This document shows, piece by piece, positions 32,421-41,519 of a stretch of DNA of 64,000 nucleotides. The position numbers were made by a program, and so were the translations under genes. Source of the stretch: Gammaproteobacteria bacterium (GTDB taxonomy: Bacteria > Pseudomonadota > Gammaproteobacteria > Pseudomonadales > Azotimanducaceae); contig JABHYO010000142.1 of the NCBI GenBank assembly GCA_018656865.1, forward strand, positions 1-64,000, written 5' to 3'. The notes beneath the pieces were generated by a model, which made no database searches, was not told the DNA's origin, and saw only the letters and a program-made list of their open reading frames with translations. How positions within the stretch are numbered: the stretch's first letter is position 1; every line of letters begins with the position of its first letter.

Positions 32421-32816
32421 CTAACAGCCTGCCAGGAACACCGTGAACCCATCAATGTAGCTGTCCCAGCCCGAATCGTGGTTGGTGACACTTTCTTCTT
32501 TGTTAAATCCGGTGTGGATCAGTTCGATGTGCGTTCCGGTGCCAGTGGCTTCGAACCGAACGTCGATCGTTGACACTTCTCCGTCGCCGTTCCATTCCCA
32601 GCTGTAAACCAGCCTTGATTCCGTCTCCACCAGGCTGAATACGCCTTCGTTTCTGCCCGTGAATTCCGGTGTTTCCATAATCAACCGGTAGTGTCCGTCG
32701 ACTTCCGGAAGGATATCCATTCGCGTTGCCGGTGGAATTACCGTATCCGAGGATACCCAGGCGGTAAAGACTGTGGTTAAAGGGAAGGGTAGGTCATAAG
32801 CTTTTTCGATTTTCAT
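32421..32816 (-). CDS. SRPBCC (START/AHSA1-like) domain protein
   Basis: FPLTTVFTAWVSSDTVIPPATRMDI...HTGFNKEESVTNHDSGWDSYI pattern. Confidence 0.8.
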   Translation of the reverse strand: MKIEKAYDLPFPLTTVFTAWVSSDTVIPPATRMDILPEVDGHYRLIMETPEFTGRNEGVFSLVETESRLVYSWEWNGDGEVSTIDVRFEATGTGTHIELIHTGFNKEESVTNHDSGWDSYIDGFTVFLAGC

Positions 32817-32861
32817 TTTTCTGCTGTACCCTATCGTTCTGAACGAGTGTTGGCAGAGTTA

Positions 32862-32910
32862 AGCATCTCACTACGAGATGCTTCTGGCTTCGCCCTCAGC
32901 ATGACCAGTT
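32862..32910. repeat. Further copy of the GTCATGCTGAG...GAAGC dispersed repeat
   Basis: AGCATCTCACTACGAGATGCTTCTGGCTTCGCCCTCAGCATGAC; reverse complement shares GTCATGCTGAGGGCGAAGC with the 3572-3842 cluster. Confidence 0.75.
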
Positions 32911-32961
32911 TTCATGTGAGGTGCTTATAGTTTCATCCCGCATTGCTGCCTGTCTGACGAT

Positions 32962-33366
32962 TTAGCTCTGCTTCGCCATCTGTGGTACGCCTTCGCTTAA
33001 TTCCACCCAGTCCTGCTTAGTCCTGGTCCAGACATGAAATGCAGGACTGAAGCCGCTGGTGTCATCCATGGTGCCAGTTTTTAAATAGATAACATCGGGC
33101 TGGCTCGAAATGGCAGAGAAAATGGGTGAGCCGCAGTCTCCGCAGAAATATCGTTCTACAGTGCTGCCGCTGTCCGTGTCGCTGTCCTGATAGAGCTTCG
33201 GTTCACCGGTCATCTGGAACTCTGCTCTTGGTACGCCCGCAAGGGTCGAAAAGGCCGAACCCGCCTGGCGCTGGCAGTTTTTGCAGTGGCAAACTCCGGC
33301 AACCGCAGGATCGTTGGGGAATTCATACTTGATTGCGCCGCAAAGGCATTGTCCGGTATGTGCCAT
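32962..33366 (-). CDS. GFA / CENP-V family protein
   Basis: GQCLCGAIKYEF, CHCKNCQRQAGS, FCGDCGSPIFS. Confidence 0.9.
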   Translation of the reverse strand: MAHTGQCLCGAIKYEFPNDPAVAGVCHCKNCQRQAGSAFSTLAGVPRAEFQMTGEPKLYQDSDTDSGSTVERYFCGDCGSPIFSAISSQPDVIYLKTGTMDDTSGFSPAFHVWTRTKQDWVELSEGVPQMAKQS

Positions 33367-33482
33367 TTTGTATTCTCTCGCTATTCTGTTGAATGCTGAG
33401 TATATCGATTAGCGGTGCGATCTCAATTGCGGTGGACTCTTGTCAGCAGGCTGACATGTCTTTACATTCTAGGTAGCAAATA

Positions 33483-33854
33483 TTGAGGGGGGTTCAAGTG
33501 ATAAAACTCGTTATGCCGATGAAACGCAGACCCGGAATGAGTATTCCCGAGTTTCGTGAGTATTATGAAACCAAACACAGGGTCATTGGCGAAAAATACC
33601 TTAAGGGCTTCGCGACCCGGTACCTGCGGCGATTTCTGGACCCGCTGCCTGACCGTGAAGGCAATCTTAGTGATCCGGAGTACGACGTCATTCTGGAGAT
33701 CTGGTATCCCGATGAGGAAACCTATCGGGCATGCGGTGTAAAACTGAGTGAACCGGCGGTCGTCAAGGAGATCAAGGAAGACGAAGAGAAGCTCTTTGAC
33801 CTGCGCACCATGCGGTCCTACCTGGTCGACGAGTGTGAGTCGGACCTGAGTTGA
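33483..33854 (+). CDS. EthD-domain protein
   Basis: VIKLVMPMKRRPGMSIPEFREYYETKHRVIGEKYL. Confidence 0.8.
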   Translation: MRGVQVIKLVMPMKRRPGMSIPEFREYYETKHRVIGEKYLKGFATRYLRRFLDPLPDREGNLSDPEYDVILEIWYPDEETYRACGVKLSEPAVVKEIKEDEEKLFDLRTMRSYLVDECESDLS

Positions 33855-33905
33855 GCAGGGATGTGCCGGTAAGTCGCGCCGCCATTTCTTGAACTTGTTA
33901 ACCGG

Positions 33906-35318
33906 TTAGCGGTTTGCCAGTTGCTTGATCAGCCGTTCCCAGTAACCAAGGGATGCATAGAAGGTCTTTACCGGCAGTCTCTCGTTGAGGCCATGTGCAT
34001 ATGCTTCTCGAGGATCCATGAAAGTTCCTGAGGATCCGTAGACCGGAATGCCGACGGATCGAAACTCTTTGCCATCGGTGCCATAGCTCGCCATAAAAGG
34101 TACGAGTTCCACGTCAGCGTATTCCTCTATGGATTCGCTAATTGCTGCCATGATGTCCTCGCGCATTGGTGATGCGGGCGCGATGGTACTCTCCTTCTGA
34201 ATAGGCTGAAGTTCAACTCCTTCGTCATCGATCGCCATAGCCAATGCTGAATAAACACTGGCGGGATCGACACCCGGCATGATGCGACAATTCACGGTGG
34301 CGCTGGCTGATTGCGGCAACGCGTTTTCGGCGTGGCCAGCTTCCAGCATCGTGGCAACACATGTTGTACGGATGACGGTCGCCAGCAGTGGATTGCGCGA
34401 AACGATTTTCTCCGCCGCCACATTGCTGGGATCGTCGATCAGGTCAGCGATTGCATCGGCTGTCTGGGTATCCGATCTGGCGGCAGCGGATCTCATCATT
34501 CCTGCCGATATATCGTTGATCATGACCGGGAACTTATGCTGTTCAACCTTGATGAGTGCTCTGGCCAGTTGATAGATGGCGTTGTCCGGCCGGGGAGCGG
34601 AACTGTGTCCGCCGGGGTTGCGAACAGTGAGCAAAACTGAGCGATAGCTTTTCTCCGCCCCCTGAACGTAGTAGCCAAAGACGGACCCGTTTGGCGCCAG
34701 GATGCCAGACAATGCATCGGCATTGATGCCGTACTCGATGTTGACGTCTTCCTTCAGCACTGTTGCGAAATGTTTGGCCGACACCATGCCGGATTCCTCG
34801 TCAGCGGTCAGGAGCAGGACAAGGTCCCTCGAAGGAATATATCCTTCTTTTTTCAGCTTGATGAATGCTGCAGTCAGGCCGATGACACCGGCCTTATTGT
34901 CAGCCGTCCCTCGGCCTATAAAGAATCCATTGCGTTCGGTCAGGGCAAACGGATCGAGTTCCCAGTCTTTCCTGAGCGCAGTGACGACATCCAAATGGGC
35001 GAGGAAACCGATACCCCTGGCGTTTCGGTCTTGACCTGGATACCGGACCATAAGAGACATGAGATTTGGGCCGGTTGGAACTTCCATGACATCTGCTGCA
35101 TCGAATCCGGCTTGTCGAAATCGTTCTCCCAGGTAGGCTGCCATTTTGGGTGTTTCCAGTCCGATTACCGACGTGTCCATGGCGATAACGTCAGCGAAGA
35201 GTTTTCGAGCCATGGCTTCGTGGTCGGAGCGAATTTGCACGCCTTGATCTGCGGGTAGGTGAACTGAAAGTGATAGACCCAAAGCAAGGAAGGCGTACCT
35301 GGCTGCACTGAAATTCAT
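33906..35318 (-). CDS. M20/M25/M40 family metallo-hydrolase (secreted)
   Basis: Signal peptide; GIGFLAHLDVV, GRGTADNKAGVIG, LTADEESG. Confidence 0.92.
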   Translation of the reverse strand: MNFSAARYAFLALGLSLSVHLPADQGVQIRSDHEAMARKLFADVIAMDTSVIGLETPKMAAYLGERFRQAGFDAADVMEVPTGPNLMSLMVRYPGQDRNARGIGFLAHLDVVTALRKDWELDPFALTERNGFFIGRGTADNKAGVIGLTAAFIKLKKEGYIPSRDLVLLLTADEESGMVSAKHFATVLKEDVNIEYGINADALSGILAPNGSVFGYYVQGAEKSYRSVLLTVRNPGGHSSAPRPDNAIYQLARALIKVEQHKFPVMINDISAGMMRSAAARSDTQTADAIADLIDDPSNVAAEKIVSRNPLLATVIRTTCVATMLEAGHAENALPQSASATVNCRIMPGVDPASVYSALAMAIDDEGVELQPIQKESTIAPASPMREDIMAAISESIEEYADVELVPFMASYGTDGKEFRSVGIPVYGSSGTFMDPREAYAHGLNERLPVKTFYASLGYWERLIKQLANR

Positions 35319-35451
35319 GCTTTCTCCTTGAGACTGCCTGAAATTGATTTGGTTGAATGGAACGCCTGTGCTTGCTGACCCTGTTCTGCAAGGCTAGAGT
35401 ACGAATTGAAAGTAACCTCCAATCCATATCGCAACAGTCTGAGAATCTTGA

Positions 35452-36579
35452 ATGAGTACTAAGAATGTCGTCATTAGCGGATCTGGATTATGGACGCCTG
35501 AGAACATTATTACTAATGAAGAACTGGCGGCGAGCTACAATACCTATGCTGAAAAATTCAACGATGAGAACGCAGCAGCGATTGAAAATGGTGAAGTGGA
35601 AGCCAAGCCGCTCTCATCTGCAGAATTCATCGAAAAAGCTTCGGGGATAAAATCCCGTTACGTCTATGTCAAGGATGGCATTCTTGACCCGGAGCGAATG
35701 ACACCGAATATTCCGCTCAGGACTGAAAACGAGTTATCCGATCAGGCAGAAATATCTGTCATCGCCGCACGAAAGGCGATGGCGGCTGCGAACAAATCAG
35801 CAGCCGATATTGATGCCGTGATAGTGTCCTGTGCCTATACCCAGCGATACTACCCGGCTATCGCAATCGAGGTACAACAGGAACTGGGTATTGAAGGATT
35901 CGGGTTTGACATGCTTGTTGCCTGTTCCGCCGCGACATTCGCTCTGCAGAGAGCCTGTGAAATGATTGCAGCAGGTACTGCCCGAGGCGTGCTGGTGATT
36001 AATCCGGAACTGACCTCTCCCCAAAACAACTTCAGGGATAGGGACAGTCACTTTATCTTCGGTGATGTGGCGACCGCGACCATTGTAGAGTCCGCTGACA
36101 CTTGTACGTCAAATCACAGTTACGAAATTTTGGCGATGAAAGCAGCAACGGTTTTCTCGAATAACATTCGTTCGAATATTGGATACATGGTTAATGCAAA
36201 CAATGAGAATCCCTTCAGTGAATATAATTTCTTCCATCAGGAAGGCAGGAAAGTGTTCAAGGAAGTGTGCCCACTAGCGGCTGAGCATATTGTTGAAAGC
36301 ATTCAACGTGCGGGACTTGATATCGCACAGATCAAGCGATGGTGGTTGCATCAGGCAAATATCAACATGAATCAATTGATTGCAAAAAAAATACTGGGAC
36401 ATTTGCCAGGAGAACGTGAGGCGCCGATTGTATTGGATCGTTATGCCAATACCGCTTCTGCAGGTTCACTGATCGCATTCAATCTGCACCATGAAGACCT
36501 GGTGAGTGGGGACCATGGACTGATCTGTTCGTTCGGGGCAGGCTACTCCATCGGTAGTTTGGTTCTAAGGAAACGATAG
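35452..36579 (+). CDS. Beta-ketoacyl-ACP synthase III-like protein
   Basis: Catalytic Cys ACSAATFALQ, WWLHQANINMNQLI, RYANTASAG. Confidence 0.88.
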   Translation: MSTKNVVISGSGLWTPENIITNEELAASYNTYAEKFNDENAAAIENGEVEAKPLSSAEFIEKASGIKSRYVYVKDGILDPERMTPNIPLRTENELSDQAEISVIAARKAMAAANKSAADIDAVIVSCAYTQRYYPAIAIEVQQELGIEGFGFDMLVACSAATFALQRACEMIAAGTARGVLVINPELTSPQNNFRDRDSHFIFGDVATATIVESADTCTSNHSYEILAMKAATVFSNNIRSNIGYMVNANNENPFSEYNFFHQEGRKVFKEVCPLAAEHIVESIQRAGLDIAQIKRWWLHQANINMNQLIAKKILGHLPGEREAPIVLDRYANTASAGSLIAFNLHHEDLVSGDHGLICSFGAGYSIGSLVLRKR

Positions 36580-36679
36580 CAACTAGTTAAAGATGTTCTG
36601 CGGCGCTCAAGTAGCCGAAGTGAAAAACGCTATGAGCTGATTCAGACGCTGGAGATTCTCTCAGGGAGGACCAATTACA

Positions 36680-37816
36680 ATTCTTCGGATTGATCGCGCA
36701 AATAAGACTCATTGGCTGAATGTTGGGATTTTCCTTCTTTTTTCGCATGTGGATCTATGGGCTGAAGAAACGAGTTTTCAACTGTCGCTGCCTGTGGGAT
36801 TGGATGCCAGTGAACTTATCGTGCCAGCGGAAAATCCAATAACCGCAAGCAAGGTGGAGCTGGGTCGTACATTATTTTTCGATCCAAGACTTTCTTATGA
36901 TGGCACTGTTTCCTGTGCGACCTGTCATTCACCCCAGCTGGCATTTACCGACAATCGACCGGTTTCAATCGGTATCTACTCACAATTGGGAACCAGGAAT
37001 GCGCCAACGATAATCAACAGGGTTTTTTCTTCAGATCAGTTCTGGGATGGTCGTGATGACTCCCTGGAAGATCAGGCGATCGGCCCCCTGGTAAACCCGA
37101 AGGAAATGGGTATGCCAAGTTTTGAATCTGTTACCAGCAAGGTGCAGGGCATTACCGGTTATCGCGAATGGTTCAAGGAGGTCTTCAAAAGGGATGTCAA
37201 CATCAAGGATATCGGGAAAGCGATAGCCAGTTTTGAACGGACCCTGGTCTCTGGCAATTCTCCTTTTGATCAATTCAAGGCGGGTGATACCAATGCTATC
37301 AGCGAATCAGCCAGGCGGGGGTTTGACCTCTTCGAAGGCAAGGCAAGATGCAACCAATGCCATTCAGGTTCTCTGTTTACTGATGAAAAATATCATAACT
37401 TGGGCGTTGACTGGGATACGGATACGGTTGATCTCGGTCGCTACAAAGTAACGGGAAGAGCTGATGAAATAGGAGCCTTCAAGACGCCAACGCTGCGAGA
37501 GATAGCTCTCACCGGGCCCTATATGCACGATGGCTCCCAGGCGACACTTGAGGATACTATTGAGTTCTATGACAATGGTGGCATCGCCAATCCGTTTCTT
37601 GATATTGAAATGAGGCGTCCCGCCAGAACGCTGGAGGAGACGCTGGCCTTTTTTGAAGACAGCAGAAATAGAACTGAGGAACCGCAGACAGGTACGGATC
37701 TGGCCAAATTGGAACTGAGTGAACAGGAACGCGCTGACCTGGTTAGCTTCCTTGAGACATTAAGTGGCGAAGGTTGGCAACATGCTCGGCCACCGACCAG
37801 TTTTCCAGAGCAATGA
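36680..37816 (+). CDS. Di-heme cytochrome c peroxidase / MauG-like protein (start uncertain; ORF track gives GTG 36749)
   Basis: CATCH and CNQCH heme motifs; TPTLREIALTGPYMHDGSQATLEDTIEFYD. The frame is open upstream and encodes a signal peptide-like segment (NKTHWLNVGIFLLFSHVDLWAEE) absent from the GTG-start model. Confidence 0.85.
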   Translation: MLRIDRANKTHWLNVGIFLLFSHVDLWAEETSFQLSLPVGLDASELIVPAENPITASKVELGRTLFFDPRLSYDGTVSCATCHSPQLAFTDNRPVSIGIYSQLGTRNAPTIINRVFSSDQFWDGRDDSLEDQAIGPLVNPKEMGMPSFESVTSKVQGITGYREWFKEVFKRDVNIKDIGKAIASFERTLVSGNSPFDQFKAGDTNAISESARRGFDLFEGKARCNQCHSGSLFTDEKYHNLGVDWDTDTVDLGRYKVTGRADEIGAFKTPTLREIALTGPYMHDGSQATLEDTIEFYDNGGIANPFLDIEMRRPARTLEETLAFFEDSRNRTEEPQTGTDLAKLELSEQERADLVSFLETLSGEGWQHARPPTSFPEQ

Positions 37817-37840
37817 CCGAAAGTCACACGATAGGAGTGG

Positions 37841-38419
37841 GTGAAAATGAGTGATCAAACGAGCTGGCTTTCTTCGACCAGGATGTCGCCAATCGCGTTG
37901 ATAATTTTGTATTTGGTGGTTGGCTACAATACTGCGATCGCCGAAACTAAATTATCCGAGCGGTATTCAATGGAAGTCGACCCGGAGGCGAAGGAGCAAC
38001 TGGGAGAACCTGTCTACAATGAGGTGATGTCTTTTTTTCGCAGTGCTGAAGAAGCTATCGAGACCAAGGATATTGATGCGCTGATGAGCCTCTATTCTGA
38101 TAACTATAGTGATGGCGCCCATGACAAGGATTCTGCCCATCAGATATGGACCAGAATATTTTCAGAATTCGAATTGATGGCAACCCATCACAATATGAAG
38201 CTCGTTAGTGTTACTTCAGAGAAAAATGTTGTCGTTTTTCGCTGTAGCGGGTTACTGCTGGGAGTACCGCTTATTAAAAGCGGTGTCATCACAATCGACA
38301 ACTGGAATCAGCAGGATCATGTTCTCACCCATGAGGGCGGGGACTGGAAGCTTCTTGGTACTTATGGCCGCGAACGTAAGAGACTCTGGTTCGATAAACC
38401 CATGCATCCCCTCTTTTAG
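37841..38419 (+). CDS. NTF2-like/SnoaL-like predicted exported protein
   Basis: Hydrophobic N-terminus, SAEEAIETKDIDALMSLYSDNYSDG pattern. Confidence 0.55.
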   Translation: MKMSDQTSWLSSTRMSPIALIILYLVVGYNTAIAETKLSERYSMEVDPEAKEQLGEPVYNEVMSFFRSAEEAIETKDIDALMSLYSDNYSDGAHDKDSAHQIWTRIFSEFELMATHHNMKLVSVTSEKNVVVFRCSGLLLGVPLIKSGVITIDNWNQQDHVLTHEGGDWKLLGTYGRERKRLWFDKPMHPLF

Positions 38420-38437
38420 CAGCGCCCGGGAAACTAA

Positions 38438-39115
38438 ATGACCAGGTCGAATTCCAAGATTCTGTCTGTTGCGAGTCTTGTCGTTGTTGTACTTGCTCTC
38501 GTGATTCTGGCGAGCCAAAGGATGCAGGAGAGCGAACCGGTTCAGCAAATTCCAGAGTCGCTTGCGGAGAATCTTTTCTGGGATCCCGTGCAGATGACTT
38601 CTTTCACGCTGGTGGATTTTGATAATCAGCAATATGGCGTTGATCAGTTGGAAGATCAGTGGACGTTTGTATTCTTTGGCTACACGTTTTGCCCGGATAT
38701 CTGCCCGGTGACACTCGCCAATCTCGCGGCCATGTTCCGTAAGCTGGAGTCGGCATCTTTTCCCATGGCGGATGTGCGTGTGCTATTCGTCTCGGTGGAC
38801 CCTGAGAGAGATACCCAGGAAGTATTAAAGGGTTATGTCCCCTATTTTGATCCCCGCTTCCTGGGCGTCAGTGGAAGTAAATCACAGCTTGATGGGTTTA
38901 CGCGCCAGTTAGGTGCTCTTTACTATGTTGACGAAGACTCCCCGGAGGCCCACTACACCGTCAGTCACAACTCATCTGTGTTCCTGATCGACCCGCAGGC
39001 AAGGCAATATGCACGATTTGCGGCACCACACGATCCAGATCAAATGAGTGATGCCTTCATCAGAATCGTCGAGTATTACGAATCTCTCCAGGTCGCAAAG
39101 ACATCCTGGTTCTGA
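38438..39115 (+). CDS. SCO1/SenC family copper-binding protein
   Basis: FFGYTFCPDICPVTLANL CxxxC; SVDPERDT; conserved His in YTVSHNSSVFLID. Confidence 0.93.
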   Translation: MTRSNSKILSVASLVVVVLALVILASQRMQESEPVQQIPESLAENLFWDPVQMTSFTLVDFDNQQYGVDQLEDQWTFVFFGYTFCPDICPVTLANLAAMFRKLESASFPMADVRVLFVSVDPERDTQEVLKGYVPYFDPRFLGVSGSKSQLDGFTRQLGALYYVDEDSPEAHYTVSHNSSVFLIDPQARQYARFAAPHDPDQMSDAFIRIVEYYESLQVAKTSWF

Positions 39116-39162
39116 ATTACCTCAAAAAACCCACACTCCCGGCATGGGTAAATACGCTGATT

Positions 39163-39176
39163 ATGATCTAGGTCAA
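39163..39176 (+). promoter_or_regulatory. FNR/DNR-family (anaerobic/NO regulator) binding-site-like palindrome
   Basis: ATGATCTAGGTCAA; 8 of 10 half-site bases match TTGAT-N4-[AG]TCAA allowing only A at the degenerate position (9 of 10 if G is allowed); TATAAG at 39199-39204 places the centre at -41.5. Confidence 0.6.
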
Positions 39177-39306
39177 GGAAGATCAAGACTCGGCAAACTA
39201 TAAGGTTCTAATATCTGAACAACCGCTATCCATGCTGTTATGGTTTGGAGCAGCAGCGCTGAATCACACTAAAATTTATCTTTAGATATCTGGGGGTGGA
39301 AACAAG

Positions 39307-41058
39307 ATGAACGTCAATCACTCAGTCAAGCTTATGCTTGTGTCTCTTTTGGCACTACTCGGCTTGGTATCAACAACTGCGACCGCGGAAGATGCCATTC
39401 CAAATTGGCAATTTGCGGAGCAGGAATCCAAGGACGCACCGTTAATTGATCCCATGTTGCTGTACAACGCGGGAGGCCTCGATGGCAAGGTGGCAGTCAT
39501 TGGTATTCCGAGCATGCGGACCTACCGACATATTGATGTCGGTGTCGATCTCCATGAACCGGTTTTCAGTGGAACTAATGCTGGAAACAAGAATGGTACG
39601 CCGGATGGTAAGCATCTGTATGTAAATGACAAAGGCGCCAATACCATTGGTGTTATTAATTTGCAGACAGGCATGCTTGAACGTCTGATTGCACTGCCAT
39701 TTCCATTCGGTGTTCACCATATCGCTCTGGATGAGAAAGGGGAGTTTCTGTACGGCAGTGGTGAATACTCCGGCAAGATGTCCAAAACTGAAATTTCCAC
39801 CGGTAAAACACAGGTGATTGATTGGGGGCCAGCGCCTAGCGCCCCTGACTATTTGGATGTAGATAAGACCGGCAAGTATGTTTTTTCTGGCAACTACTAC
39901 CATTCTACCGTCGGTGTGTTTTCAACCAACCCATTCAAATACATCAAGGAAATCCCTGTGGGTAAGAACCCCCACGGTACGGACGTAGTTCCTGATAATA
40001 GTATGGTACTGGTCAGTGACAAGTTGTCGGCAACCATGACGGTTATTGATGTCGAAAAGCTGGCTGTTAAGAAGGTGCTACCAACCTGCGCGGGCCCGCT
40101 GCACTCGGTGATGGACGTCTACGACAAGGATGGTGGAACCTATGAGCCTGGTAAGGACAGCCCGGAAGGTTTGACTTCCAAGTATGCCTACGAAAGCTGC
40201 TTTGTCTCCGACTCGAACGTAAAGATCGACTTGAAGACTCTTGAAGTTGTGGATGAAATTCCTACCCATTATCGAACCGGGCATATTGCCATCAGTTCTG
40301 ACAACAGTTATGTCTTTGCGTTGAATAAATTTTCAACCGGATTGTTCAGCCCGACGGGTGTCGTCTATCCAGTGAATTTTGAGATGTGGGATGCGCGGGA
40401 GTCTTCCCCCACCTATGGCAAGACGCTGAAGATAACACCAGTTGATGGTGAGCCGCATAATGCGAAGTCCATTCATGCTTATCAGATAAAACGATGGAAT
40501 ATGGGCCAGGCAGAAAAGGGTGGGCTTGTTTCAGGTCTTACTCCGGTGCTAGATCCTGCTCACAGGGCCAAAGCCAGGCGTTTTCTTCTTCCAAAATCGA
40601 ATGAGAAACCCGGTATCCGTATGGTCGATGGCGTGAAAGAAATTCACGTAAAGGCTTTCAGTTACGGTTATATCCCCAGAAATATCCGCGTTAATAAAGG
40701 TGACAAGGTTAGGTTGTTTGTCACCAATATTGATCGAGCTGCCGGTATTACGAAAAACCCGGATGTGACGATGGGATTGACCATCTATGGGCCTTATGGC
40801 CTTCGAACCAATCTTGCAGCACCAAGAGGAGTTACAGCGGTCACTGAATTTGAAGCTGATATTGCCGGTGAATATGCCATTTTCTGTCAACACTTCTGCG
40901 GTCCGCTTCACCTCGAAATGCGTGGTTCCTTCTTTGTAGATGACCCTGCCGTAGGCGACTCAAATCTTTCTGTCGGTGACTATGATGCCGCACAAAGATT
41001 GCCTGGGCTGGTTGAAGAAGGGGAACTGGAAGTCGCTGAAAGAGTGGATAGCTTTTAG
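39307..41058 (+). CDS. Divergent nitrous-oxide-reductase (NosZ)-like protein: N-terminal beta-propeller plus C-terminal CuA-type cupredoxin, Sec-type signal peptide
   Basis: GKVAVIGIPSMR, DGKHLYVNDKGANTIGVI, IPVGKNPHGTDVVPD, GPLHSVMD, EPHNA align with NosZ propeller motifs recalled from memory; C-terminal CQHFCGPLHLEM is a Cx3Cx3Hx2M CuA motif. Substitutions at other ligand positions (see findings). Confidence 0.8.
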   Translation: MNVNHSVKLMLVSLLALLGLVSTTATAEDAIPNWQFAEQESKDAPLIDPMLLYNAGGLDGKVAVIGIPSMRTYRHIDVGVDLHEPVFSGTNAGNKNGTPDGKHLYVNDKGANTIGVINLQTGMLERLIALPFPFGVHHIALDEKGEFLYGSGEYSGKMSKTEISTGKTQVIDWGPAPSAPDYLDVDKTGKYVFSGNYYHSTVGVFSTNPFKYIKEIPVGKNPHGTDVVPDNSMVLVSDKLSATMTVIDVEKLAVKKVLPTCAGPLHSVMDVYDKDGGTYEPGKDSPEGLTSKYAYESCFVSDSNVKIDLKTLEVVDEIPTHYRTGHIAISSDNSYVFALNKFSTGLFSPTGVVYPVNFEMWDARESSPTYGKTLKITPVDGEPHNAKSIHAYQIKRWNMGQAEKGGLVSGLTPVLDPAHRAKARRFLLPKSNEKPGIRMVDGVKEIHVKAFSYGYIPRNIRVNKGDKVRLFVTNIDRAAGITKNPDVTMGLTIYGPYGLRTNLAAPRGVTAVTEFEADIAGEYAIFCQHFCGPLHLEMRGSFFVDDPAVGDSNLSVGDYDAAQRLPGLVEEGELEVAERVDSF

Positions 41059-41060
41059 TT

Positions 41061-41519
41061 TTGACTGTTCTGAAGTGGTCTCTGCCGTGTGTACTGGCCC
41101 TGCTGGTTGCATGCGGCGGTAATACGCAAAACTTGCCAGAGGAAGGGCCTGATGTCGTCGCTGCTCGCTTCTATGAATACATTTCAGAAGCGAAGCAGAG
41201 AGGAGGCGCTGCCCCGGCTCGTGAAGCGTTTAAGCTGATTAATTCAAGTACTGCGAACATTAACCAACACCAGTTTGTTGAGATCATCAAGGAGTATCCA
41301 CCGGGTTTCCGTGTTGAATTGACTGGGACGGAGATCAACGACAACAAGGCTCTGGTGCAGATAGAGTATGAGATGTCGTCTGATTTTGGTGCGTATAAGG
41401 TCAATAGCGAAGTTGCTCTGGACCTTGATCCATTGACGAACAGTTGGGTGGTTGATTTTACCGGTGAAAATTTTGGTATTGGACGAAGTGATTTGATTGG
41501 TGCTGAAGGTGGAGGGTGA
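41061..41519 (+). CDS. Predicted lipoprotein of unknown function
   Basis: TTG start; lipobox LLVACGG; DUF4878/NTF2-like feel. Confidence 0.6.
   Translation: MTVLKWSLPCVLALLVACGGNTQNLPEEGPDVVAARFYEYISEAKQRGGAAPAREAFKLINSSTANINQHQFVEIIKEYPPGFRVELTGTEINDNKALVQIEYEMSSDFGAYKVNSEVALDLDPLTNSWVVDFTGENFGIGRSDLIGAEGGG

Noticed and set aside
39307-41058. Calling the gene nosZ outright
   Set aside because: Overall framework is NosZ-like, but several ligand positions differ and no search or structure was possible; activity on N2O is unproven, so no gene symbol was assigned.
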